IMG/VR virus record: IMGVR_UViG_3300032240_002118
Span: 1-30,826 of that record
DNA: 30,826 nucleotides
Source of the DNA: a virus
Direction: 5' to 3' (one strand)
Part shown: positions 15,037 to 21,921 of the stretch, in pieces
Position numbering within the stretch: position 1 is the stretch's first letter
Layout of the letters: the number at the start of each line of letters is the position of its first letter
The notes under the pieces: model-generated
What the model was told of the DNA's origin: nothing
Databases searched by the model: none
Seen by the model: only the letters and a program-made list of their open reading frames with translations
Position numbers and translations under genes: made by a program

Positions 15037-17418
15037 ATGGCAGAAAAAATTGTATCACCTGGTGTATTCACAAGAGAAAATGATTTATCATTTTTATCAC
15101 AAGGTATTGGAGAAATAGGAGCAGCAATAGTAGGACCTTTTGCTAAAGGACCGGCTTTCCTTCCAACTATTGTTAATACGCAATCGGAATTTGAACAAAT
15201 ATTCGGTACACCTGATGGAGAATACTATACAGGGTACGCAGTACAAAACTATCTAAGAGAAGCAGGAACAGTTACAATTGTTCGTGTTGGTCACTTAGGT
15301 GGTTATTCACATGTAGCACCAATCGGTATCAAAGTAACTTTAACAAATGGTCCTCTTACAGGAACATATGCAAGTGGAAGTGAACATATCATCGGTACAT
15401 TACACGCTACATCAAATGGTAGTGAATCAACTGGTTTTGTAACTGGTTCAATCACATTTGCAAACGGAACATTAACTGATAGTTATTTTACGATTAGTGG
15501 AAGTAATATTGGTTATAATGGTTCAGCATCAATTGACCCTGCACAAGGAAATGATATTGGTGATGTATTTGGTGAATCCCCATTTGGAGCTAAAAAAGCA
15601 TATGTGTATACATACTTTGAAAAAACAGCTACTGATTTAACTGCATACTTATCTGCTGGTTCTGGTTCTATTTCATTAGTTCAATTACCAACTCAAGCAT
15701 TTATTGATGATACTTCATATGCAACTACTCCGTGGGTTAAATCTCAATTGATTAGTGGTCAAAGAAGTAACCTATTCCGTTTTCATACATTAGGTGATGG
15801 TAATCCATATAATACTGAATATAAAGTAAGTATTTTTAATGTTAAAGCAGCAGGAGTATCTGGTGCAACTGATTACGCAACATTCTCAGTAGTAATTCGT
15901 GGATTTAATGATACCGATAGAAAAAAATCAGTAAAAGAAACATATAACAACCTTAACTTAGACCCTGCATCTCCAAACTATATTGCTAAAGTAATTGGTG
16001 ATAGACATTTAACAATTGATGCAAATGGTAAACAAAGTGAAAATGGTGATTACGCAAATCGTTCTAAGTTAATTAGAGTAGAAGTATCATCTGAAGGTTC
16101 ATTCCCTATTATAGCAGCACCTTTTGGACATGGTGCGTATATCAATCCAATCGATGCAGCAGTAGAAACAATTGTTCCTGCAGTTATCTATTCAACCGGT
16201 TCTGCTAATAATACAGCATCATCTGGTTATAGATACTCTGGTATTGATTTAGAAACTACTGCAGTAAAAATAAATAATACACAATATTTAAAACCAATAC
16301 CGGGAACTGAATATAGTACTGGTAGAAATACTGATTTTACATTTGATGCAAACATTAATGCTATTGTGAATGGTGTAGTTTCAACCTATAATTTTGGTTA
16401 TTCATTATCAACTGATGATTCTGCTGATACAATTGCTAAAAGACAATTTACATTAGGATTTCAAGGTGGATTTGATGGTGTAACTCCAACAAGAGTAATA
16501 AGTAAAGGTTCTGATTTATCAGCAGGTAACTCACAAGGATTTAACTTAACAACATCAATTTCAAGTGGTTCAGTTGCATATGTAAAAGCAATCAACGCGG
16601 TATCTAACCCTGATGATTTTGATATCAACTTAATCGCAACACCTGGTATAGTTCGTAGATACCACTCATATGTATTTGATTACATAAGTGAAATGTGTGA
16701 GAATCGTGAAGATGTATTCTTCATTGGTGATGTAACTTCACAAGATGATTCAATTGATTTAGCAGTAGAACAAGGTGCAGCAGTAGATTCTAACTATGTT
16801 GGTACTTACTACCCGTGGGTTAAGACAATCGATAGAAACACCAACAAATTAACTGCAGTACCACCATCAGTATTGATGCCAGGTATCTACGCAGCAAATG
16901 ACGCGGTTGCAGCAGAATGGTTCGCACCAGCTGGTTTAAATCGTGGTGGAATCGTAGGAGCAGTTTCAGTATTGAATAGATTAACACACGCAGAGAGAGA
17001 TACATTATACGAAGGAAAAATAAATCCTATCGCATCGTTCCCTGGTGAGGGTATCGTGGCATTTGGACAGAAAACATTACAAGAAAAATCATCAGCGTTA
17101 GATAGAATCAATGTTAGAAGATTACTTATCAAAGTTAAGAAGTATATCGCTTCTACTTCAAGATACTTAGTATTCGAACAAAATACTTCTACCACTCGTT
17201 CAAGATTCTTAAATACAGTTAATCCTTATTTAGAAGCAATTCAACAAAGACAAGGTTTATATGCATTTAGAGTAGTAATGGATGAGACTAATAACACTCC
17301 TGATGTAATTGATAGAAATATATTGGCTGGACAGATTTTCTTACAACCAACAAAAACCGCTGAATTTATCGTGTTAGATTTCAACATCTTACCGACTGGA
17401 GCATCATTTTCAGCATAA
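15037..17418 (+). CDS. contractile tail sheath protein (793 aa)
   Basis: The sheath subunit wraps the tail tube and contracts to drive it through the cell envelope. The N-terminus has VSPGVFTRENDLS, the PGV-(F/Y)-x-x-E-x-D-x-S pattern that opens sheath proteins and links neighbouring subunits. The C-terminal quarter has NTVNPYLEAIQQRQGLYAFRV and a final strand pair (GQIFLQPTKTAEFIVLDFNI), the conserved sheath core. The middle, about residues 100-400, is more variable and includes Gly/Ser-rich insertions, as in the outer domains of T4-type sheaths. It is longer than T4 gp18 (659 aa). The start at 15037 is chosen because it has a TAATAGGAG ribosome-binding site and gives MAEKIVSPGVF. The earlier GTG at 15001 would overlap the promoter region. 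The tube gene follows, as in other myoviruses. Confidence 0.95.
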   Translation: MAEKIVSPGVFTRENDLSFLSQGIGEIGAAIVGPFAKGPAFLPTIVNTQSEFEQIFGTPDGEYYTGYAVQNYLREAGTVTIVRVGHLGGYSHVAPIGIKVTLTNGPLTGTYASGSEHIIGTLHATSNGSESTGFVTGSITFANGTLTDSYFTISGSNIGYNGSASIDPAQGNDIGDVFGESPFGAKKAYVYTYFEKTATDLTAYLSAGSGSISLVQLPTQAFIDDTSYATTPWVKSQLISGQRSNLFRFHTLGDGNPYNTEYKVSIFNVKAAGVSGATDYATFSVVIRGFNDTDRKKSVKETYNNLNLDPASPNYIAKVIGDRHLTIDANGKQSENGDYANRSKLIRVEVSSEGSFPIIAAPFGHGAYINPIDAAVETIVPAVIYSTGSANNTASSGYRYSGIDLETTAVKINNTQYLKPIPGTEYSTGRNTDFTFDANINAIVNGVVSTYNFGYSLSTDDSADTIAKRQFTLGFQGGFDGVTPTRVISKGSDLSAGNSQGFNLTTSISSGSVAYVKAINAVSNPDDFDINLIATPGIVRRYHSYVFDYISEMCENREDVFFIGDVTSQDDSIDLAVEQGAAVDSNYVGTYYPWVKTIDRNTNKLTAVPPSVLMPGIYAANDAVAAEWFAPAGLNRGGIVGAVSVLNRLTHAERDTLYEGKINPIASFPGEGIVAFGQKTLQEKSSALDRINVRRLLIKVKKYIASTSRYLVFEQNTSTTRSRFLNTVNPYLEAIQQRQGLYAFRVVMDETNNTPDVIDRNILAGQIFLQPTKTAEFIVLDFNILPTGASFSA

Positions 17419-17441
17419 ATTTTAAAAAAAAGAGAAACCTT

Positions 17442-17451
17442 ATATTTATTA
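17442..17451 (+). promoter_or_regulatory. degenerate late-promoter-like motif, ATATTTATTA
   Basis: Eight of ten positions match ATA(C/T)TTATAT. It ends 21 bases before the tail tube ATG. TAATAGGAG follows as a ribosome-binding site. Confidence 0.4.
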
Positions 17452-17472
17452 ATATAATAGGAGAAAATAAAA

Positions 17473-17961
17473 ATGGCAGAAATATTAGAGTTTAACGAAA
17501 TGTTCTATACCAACTTTGAACCAAAGATGAAAAATCGTTTCATCATGGAAATCGGTGGTATCCCTTCATATCTTATCAAAACCGCTAACAGACCAAACAT
17601 TCAGTTTGAACCTGTAGTATTAGAACACATCAACTTAAAAAGAAAGTTGAAAGGTAAAGGTGAGTGGCAAGATTTAGAAATCACATTGTATGACCCAATT
17701 GTACCATCAGGTGCACAGGCGGTAATGGAGTGGGTTAGAACTTCACACGAATCCCTAACAGGACGTGATGGATATGCAGATTTCTACAAAAAAGATATTG
17801 ATATCTATATGTTAGGGCCAGTGGGTGATAAAATTGAAAATTGGAAAATCAAAGGTGCATTTATCTTAAACGCACAATTTGGTGAATTAGATTGGACATC
17901 AAATGACCCTGCAGAGATTACATTAACGTTAGCTTATGATTACGCAATACTTGAATTCTAA
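17473..17961 (+). CDS. tail tube protein, T4 gp19-like (162 aa)
   Basis: Subunit of the inner tail tube, polymerised around the tape measure and surrounded by the sheath. Length (162 aa) is almost the same as T4 gp19 (163 aa). Recognisable parts are the N-terminal KMKNRFIMEIGGIPSYLIKT (residues about 18-37), the PNIQFEPVVLEHINLKRKL strand pair (41-59), the acidic/aromatic WQDLEITLYDP stretch (65-75) and the C-terminal FGELDWTSNDPAEITLTLAY typical of this tube family. It lies directly after the sheath gene with its own promoter-like motif and ribosome-binding site, and is closed by a strong terminator. This separate short unit fits the need for many tube copies. Confidence 0.93.
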   Translation: MAEILEFNEMFYTNFEPKMKNRFIMEIGGIPSYLIKTANRPNIQFEPVVLEHINLKRKLKGKGEWQDLEITLYDPIVPSGAQAVMEWVRTSHESLTGRDGYADFYKKDIDIYMLGPVGDKIENWKIKGAFILNAQFGELDWTSNDPAEITLTLAYDYAILEF

Positions 17962-17984
17962 TAGAATTAAAATATAAAATTAAG

Positions 17985-18013
17985 AAAGGAGATAGAAATA
18001 TCTCCTTTTTTTT
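17985..18013 (+). terminator. rho-independent terminator after the tube gene
   Basis: Perfect 10-bp stem AAAGGAGATA (17985-17994) with TATCTCCTTT (17999-18008), a stable GAAA tetraloop and eight T (18006-18013). It closes the sheath/tube transcript 23 bases after the tube stop. Confidence 0.93.
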
Positions 18014-18031
18014 CAATTTTTTTTTATTTAT

Positions 18032-18041
18032 ATATTTATAT
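18032..18041 (+). promoter_or_regulatory. candidate late promoter, ATATTTATAT
   Basis: Exact match to the late-promoter motif between the tube terminator and the chaperone gene, 24 bases before its ATG. Confidence 0.6.
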
Positions 18042-18065
18042 ACAATAACAAAATAAAGGTAAAAT

Positions 18066-18821
18066 ATGTCACAATACGAATTCGCAACCGAAATAGTATC
18101 GTTACCATCACAAGGTAAATGCTATCCAACAACAAATCCATTATCAAGTGGTAATATTGAATTAAAATACATGACTGCAAGAGAAGAGGAAATTCTTACC
18201 TCTCAAAGTTTAATTAAAAAAGGTGTGGTATTAGATAAATTATTTGAAGCAATTATAGTAGATAAAGGAGTAAATCCGGATGATATCATATTAGGTGATA
18301 AAAATGCTATTATGTTAGCAACTCGTATTTTAGGATACGGACCAGAATATAAAATTCAAATACAAACTTCAACCGGTGAAACTGAATCTATTAATGTAGA
18401 TTTAGGTAAAGTTCAAACAAAAGATATTGATTTTAGTAAGTTAAGTTCTGATAATCGTTACCAATTTACAACATCAACTGGTAATGTAATAATTTTTAAA
18501 TTATTAACTCATGGTGATGAAAAAAGAATTGATAGCGATGTTACTGCAATGAAACGATTAAATAAAGATTCACTAGGAGGTGAATTAACGACACGTTATC
18601 GTTATATGATAGTATCAGTTGACGGAAACGAAGATACTAAATCAATTATTGATTTTATTAATAATAAATTTTTATCAAAAGATACTAAGGCTTTTAGAGA
18701 GTATTTAAAATTAATACAACCGGATATTAAAATGGAATTTAATTATACCGACCCAGAAACGGGAGAAACGGAGGTACGCTCAATTCCAATGGGCGTTAAC
18801 TTTTTTTGGCCTACCGACTAA
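18066..18821 (+). CDS. tail assembly chaperone / T4 gp26-like baseplate-hub family protein, zero-frame product (251 aa)
   Basis: Resembles the T4_baseplate (gp26) family. The N-terminal VSLPSQGKCYP matches the LPSxGxxYP opening. TAREEEILTSQSLIKKGVVLDKLFEAI (residues about 38-64) and ILGDKNAIMLATRILGYGPEY (about 75-95) match the family core. It lies between tube and tape measure genes, the classic place of the lambda gpG/gpGT-type chaperones that bind the tape measure before tube assembly. The zero frame ends at TAA 18819-18821 soon after Phe246-Phe247. A +1-frame open stretch continues to 19032 with no ATG, so a frameshift product of about 321 aa is expected. The short form is expected to be the more abundant one, as in other phages. 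A small baseplate hub role is the alternative to a chaperone role. Confidence 0.8.
   Translation: MSQYEFATEIVSLPSQGKCYPTTNPLSSGNIELKYMTAREEEILTSQSLIKKGVVLDKLFEAIIVDKGVNPDDIILGDKNAIMLATRILGYGPEYKIQIQTSTGETESINVDLGKVQTKDIDFSKLSSDNRYQFTTSTGNVIIFKLLTHGDEKRIDSDVTAMKRLNKDSLGGELTTRYRYMIVSVDGNEDTKSIIDFINNKFLSKDTKAFREYLKLIQPDIKMEFNYTDPETGETEVRSIPMGVNFFWPTD
18801..18807 (+). other. candidate frameshift site, run of seven T
   Basis: Zero-frame codons AAC-TTT-TTT-TGG contain TTTTTTT. A Phe tRNA in the P site on the second TTT (18804-18806) can re-pair one base downstream on TTT (18805-18807). Reading then continues with GGC CTA in the +1 frame, avoiding the stop 12 bases later. A -2 slip in the same run gives the same frame. 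Confidence 0.65.
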
Positions 18822-19032
18822 TTATTCTGTTACATTACATAAACAAATTTTTGAATTATGTTATTTTGGAAATGGGTTTATTCAATCAGATGTATATAGA
18901 TTACCGGTTCATTTAAGAAATTTTTATTATAAAGAATTGGTTGAAACTAAAAAAAGAGAAACCGATAATGCTAATAAAGCAACAAAAACTAGTCAACAAT
19001 CAAAAGGCCCTGGTGTAAGAGTGAGGAAATAA
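18808..19032 (+). CDS. frameshift extension of the tail assembly chaperone (74 codons, +1 frame)
   Basis: This frame is open from well upstream of 18808 to TAA at 19030-19032. It contains no ATG between 18721 and the stop, so it is most likely read by frameshifting from the 251-residue gene. The encoded segment is protein-like: LHKQIFELCYFGNGFIQSDV, then YRLPVHLRNFYYKELVETKK, then a Lys/Asn/Thr/Gln-rich tail ending GVRVRK. The pattern of an LPVxLRxFYxxxL helix followed by charged residues resembles the downstream part of tail-chaperone pairs. A terminator sits exactly on its stop codon, which confirms that the transcript unit ends here and not at 18821. The alternatives are a sequencing error in the T run that splits one gene, or initiation at a TTG near 18937. 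The second would remove the conserved part. Confidence 0.7.
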   Translation, partial: GLPTNYSVTLHKQIFELCYFGNGFIQSDVYRLPVHLRNFYYKELVETKKRETDNANKATKTSQQSKGPGVRVRK

Positions 19033-19048
19033 ATTCCTCACTTTTTTT
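19020..19048 (+). terminator. rho-independent terminator after the frameshift extension
   Basis: Stem AGTGAGGAA (19020-19028) with TTCCTCACT (19034-19042), loop ATAAA holding the extension's TAA stop, and seven T (19042-19048). Confidence 0.92.
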
Positions 19049-19055
19049 ATGTCTT

Positions 19056-19065
19056 ATATTTATAT
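19056..19065 (+). promoter_or_regulatory. candidate late promoter, ATATTTATAT
   Basis: Exact match to the late-promoter motif, 8 bases past the terminator T-run and 20 bases before the ATG at 19086. TAATAGGAG is placed between. It probably drives the long unit from here through 27850, since no terminator is visible inside it. Confidence 0.6.
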
Positions 19066-19085
19066 GAGTATAATAGGAGAACCTT

Positions 19086-19337
19086 ATGAAATTAACTGAA
19101 ACAAAGAAAAAAAGTATAAAAGAATTTATAACCAAAAAACATTCTTTAAAAGAAGGTATAATTGATTATATTTTTGGAAAAGTTCTTGTCAATAAATTAA
19201 AAAAAGATAAAGATTTTGTTACTATGGCTACTAAATTAGATGCTGATATGCAAAAAATTAGAGATAAAGTAGAACAACTAAAGAAGGATGGTAAAAAAAT
19301 CCCTGCACATTACAAAGCAATTTTAAATATACAGTAA
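19086..19337 (+). CDS. small basic helical protein ahead of the tape measure (83 aa)
   Basis: Family not recognised. It is Lys-rich (roughly a quarter of residues) and predicted to be helical throughout: SIKEFITKKHSLKEGIIDYI (residues 10-29), then a long charged helix with KLDADMQKIRDKVEQLKKDG (50-69), ending AHYKAILNIQ. No membrane segment or Cys. It has a clear ribosome-binding site (AGGAG) and heads the operon that contains the tape measure, 17 bases upstream of it. A helper of tape measure or baseplate assembly is plausible from position, but nothing in the sequence proves it. Confidence 0.7.
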   Translation: MKLTETKKKSIKEFITKKHSLKEGIIDYIFGKVLVNKLKKDKDFVTMATKLDADMQKIRDKVEQLKKDGKKIPAHYKAILNIQ

Positions 19338-19354
19338 TCTGATATTAATATACA

Positions 19355-21919
19355 ATGGCAAAAAATGTAAATAAAATTGTAGGAGATGCACAAGAAGATT
19401 TAGTAAGAAAGCAAAAGGAATCGGTACGTCTTCAAAATGACTATAATGATGCCTTAAAAGTTTCTGCATCTATTAACAAAGGTATTATTGATGGTATTGA
19501 TGATGAGATTGATTATAGAACAACATTAGGTAAGAAAGTAAAAAACTATAATGATGAATTAAAATCATCAATATCACAGCTATCTACCTCAGAGGATGTT
19601 GCAAAAAAATTAGTAGAGATTGAAGCCGAAAAAGAAAGAATTGGAAAATCTTACTTTGGTTCAAATAAAGCAGTTGGACAAGAAATGCTACGTTCATTGG
19701 CTGTTGCCGAAGAAAGTTTAAATATTGAACATCAACGATTAGCAATAACTGAAAAAGTAAATGATGCAGCTACACAATTATCAGAAAGTTTAAGTAGTTC
19801 ATTTGATGGATTAGTTTCAGGGGCCAGTAACATACCTGTAATAGGTGGGTTATTGGGTAAACTTGGTAATGCTGGGTCAACAGCTATAAACGATAAATTA
19901 GGTACGGCAGCTAAATCATTTGTAAGTGATTTTGCAGGTGGATTGAGAGGTGGAGCAACAACAATGGAAGCATTAAGTGGGGCAGCAGGTGGGTTAGGTA
20001 CATCATTAATGGCCGCATTAACATCTCCATTAATAATAATTGGATTAATTGTTGGTGCTCTTGCATTGGGAGTAAAAAGATTTAGTGAAATAGATTCAGC
20101 AGCAAAATCATTTAGAGATACAACTGGTTTATTAAATTCACAAACCACAGGCTTAAAACAAAATATTGAATCTATATCTAAAGATTTTGCAACATTAGGT
20201 GTAAGTGCGGAGGATGTAGGTAAAGCTGCGGGTGCCTTTACTACTGAATTTAGTGGAATAGAACAACCTTCAAAGGCAGTATTGGGTTCTATGGTTGCCT
20301 TAAATAAAAACTTTGGTATTGGAGTAGAACAAGGTGCACAATTAAATAAAGTATTTCAAAATATAGGTGGATTAACGGCTGAACAATCACAAGCCCTAAT
20401 AGGTCAAACTGTTCAAATGGCTAAGATGGCAGGAGTTGCACCCGGTCAAGTTATTAAAGATATGGCGGATAGTTCCGAATATGCATATCGTTATTTTAAC
20501 GGGTCACCTAAAGCATTAGCAGCAGCAGCAGTTCAAGCAGCAAAGTTGGGAACATCGATTAAACAGGCAGGTGCAGTAGCAGATAGTCTATTAGATTTTG
20601 AAACTAGCATTACATCAGAGTTAGAAGCAAGTGCAATATTAGGAACAAATTTAAACCTTTCTCAAGCAAGATATCTAGCAGCAAATGATGATGTTTTAGG
20701 TGCACAACAGGAAGTATTAAATCAAGTAGCAAGTTTAGGTGATTTAACAAAATTAAATAAATTTGAACAAGAAGCCCTTACCAAAGCAACTCATATGGAA
20801 ATGGGTGATTTAATAAATCAACAAAGAATTAGAGAACAATTTGGCAAATTAGATAAAGACCAATTGGCATCTGCAATGTCTTTAATGAATACTGGTAAGG
20901 ATATTAGTAAAATGACTAAATCTGATTTAGATGCACAAACAAAAAAATTAGCCGCACAACAAGAGATGCAATCCGAAATGGATAAATTATCAAATAGTAC
21001 GGCAGGATTAGGAACTGGAATTATGGATATGTTTGCACCGGCCGCAGCTTTTTTAATAACAATGATAACTGATGTTGTAGATGTGGTAAGTAGTCTTTTA
21101 ATGCCTGCATTTTCTGCAATAGGTAGTGCACTTAAAGTATCATTTGGAATACTTGGTGCTATTTGGAATGTATTTATGGCAATACTAAAACCAGTATTTG
21201 CTATTGCTGGTGCTATTATGGAAAATATATCAGAACCATTGCGTATGGCATCAGATTCTTTACAACCATTATTTGCAAAATTTGCACAACTAAAAGATAA
21301 AGTAATGGCTGCAGTTACCCCTATATTACCTGTTTTTAAATTTATAGGTGTTTTATTAGGAACAGTAATTGGAGGAGCAATAGATATAATGGTCGATGCT
21401 TTTAGTGCAGGGTTTGATATTATATTTAGTATTATTGAAGGTGTTAGTGATTTTTTCCAAAAATATTTAGTGGCACCATTACAATGGGTAATTGATAATG
21501 TATCTAGTGTATTTAGTTCAATTGGTTCATTTTTAGGATTTGGTGGAGATAGTGAAACACCAGCAGCTGCTGCTAGTACCTCAATGGGTACAACCCCAAC
21601 TGAAAGTGTAAACGATGGTGTGGTCCAAAAAGGAAAAGTAGTGGGTACTGACCCCGCCGATACTCTATTAGCAACTAAAGACCCTGGTAGTTTATTGGAA
21701 ACAATTGCGACAGGATTAGGAACTGGTATTGGAGGATTATTAGGTGGGTTAATGGGTGGAGGCCGTGATGATACCGCATTAATTGGTAAATTAGATGAAT
21801 TAATCGTTGCAGTTCAATCAAATAGAGATGTCTATATGGATAGGGAAAAAGTTTCATCAGCAGTAGTAAAAACAAACGAAAAAAGTGGTGAAAACCGATT
21901 TGGATTAATGGGAGCTTAA
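19355..21919 (+). CDS. tape measure protein (854 aa)
   Basis: Sets tail length, fills the tube and leaves first at infection. The usual features are present: a helical N-terminus with coiled-coil character (residues about 10-150), a Gly/Ala-rich hydrophobic segment at about 218-240 (MAALTSPLIIIGLIVGALAL), a long helical middle with repeated Ala/Gln/Lys blocks (250-545), then a cluster of hydrophobic stretches at about 556-626 and 650-700 that could cross the host inner membrane. The C-terminal end, from about 730, is Gly/Pro/Thr-rich with GLGTGIGGLLGGLMGGG. At about 0.15 nm per residue it would correspond to a tail near 125-130 nm, a rule-of-thumb estimate. No lysozyme or peptidase motif was seen. 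It lies after the chaperone and before baseplate genes, the expected order. Confidence 0.9.
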   Translation: MAKNVNKIVGDAQEDLVRKQKESVRLQNDYNDALKVSASINKGIIDGIDDEIDYRTTLGKKVKNYNDELKSSISQLSTSEDVAKKLVEIEAEKERIGKSYFGSNKAVGQEMLRSLAVAEESLNIEHQRLAITEKVNDAATQLSESLSSSFDGLVSGASNIPVIGGLLGKLGNAGSTAINDKLGTAAKSFVSDFAGGLRGGATTMEALSGAAGGLGTSLMAALTSPLIIIGLIVGALALGVKRFSEIDSAAKSFRDTTGLLNSQTTGLKQNIESISKDFATLGVSAEDVGKAAGAFTTEFSGIEQPSKAVLGSMVALNKNFGIGVEQGAQLNKVFQNIGGLTAEQSQALIGQTVQMAKMAGVAPGQVIKDMADSSEYAYRYFNGSPKALAAAAVQAAKLGTSIKQAGAVADSLLDFETSITSELEASAILGTNLNLSQARYLAANDDVLGAQQEVLNQVASLGDLTKLNKFEQEALTKATHMEMGDLINQQRIREQFGKLDKDQLASAMSLMNTGKDISKMTKSDLDAQTKKLAAQQEMQSEMDKLSNSTAGLGTGIMDMFAPAAAFLITMITDVVDVVSSLLMPAFSAIGSALKVSFGILGAIWNVFMAILKPVFAIAGAIMENISEPLRMASDSLQPLFAKFAQLKDKVMAAVTPILPVFKFIGVLLGTVIGGAIDIMVDAFSAGFDIIFSIIEGVSDFFQKYLVAPLQWVIDNVSSVFSSIGSFLGFGGDSETPAAAASTSMGTTPTESVNDGVVQKGKVVGTDPADTLLATKDPGSLLETIATGLGTGIGGLLGGLMGGGRDDTALIGKLDELIVAVQSNRDVYMDREKVSSAVVKTNEKSGENRFGLMGA

Positions 21920-21921
21920 TT

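Noticed and set aside
18819-18821. Reading the chaperone region as a simple gene followed by a pseudogene fragment
   Set aside because: The extension keeps protein-like composition to a stop that sits in a terminator, and frameshifting at this gene position is a known theme. A homopolymer error remains possible and is noted in the findings.
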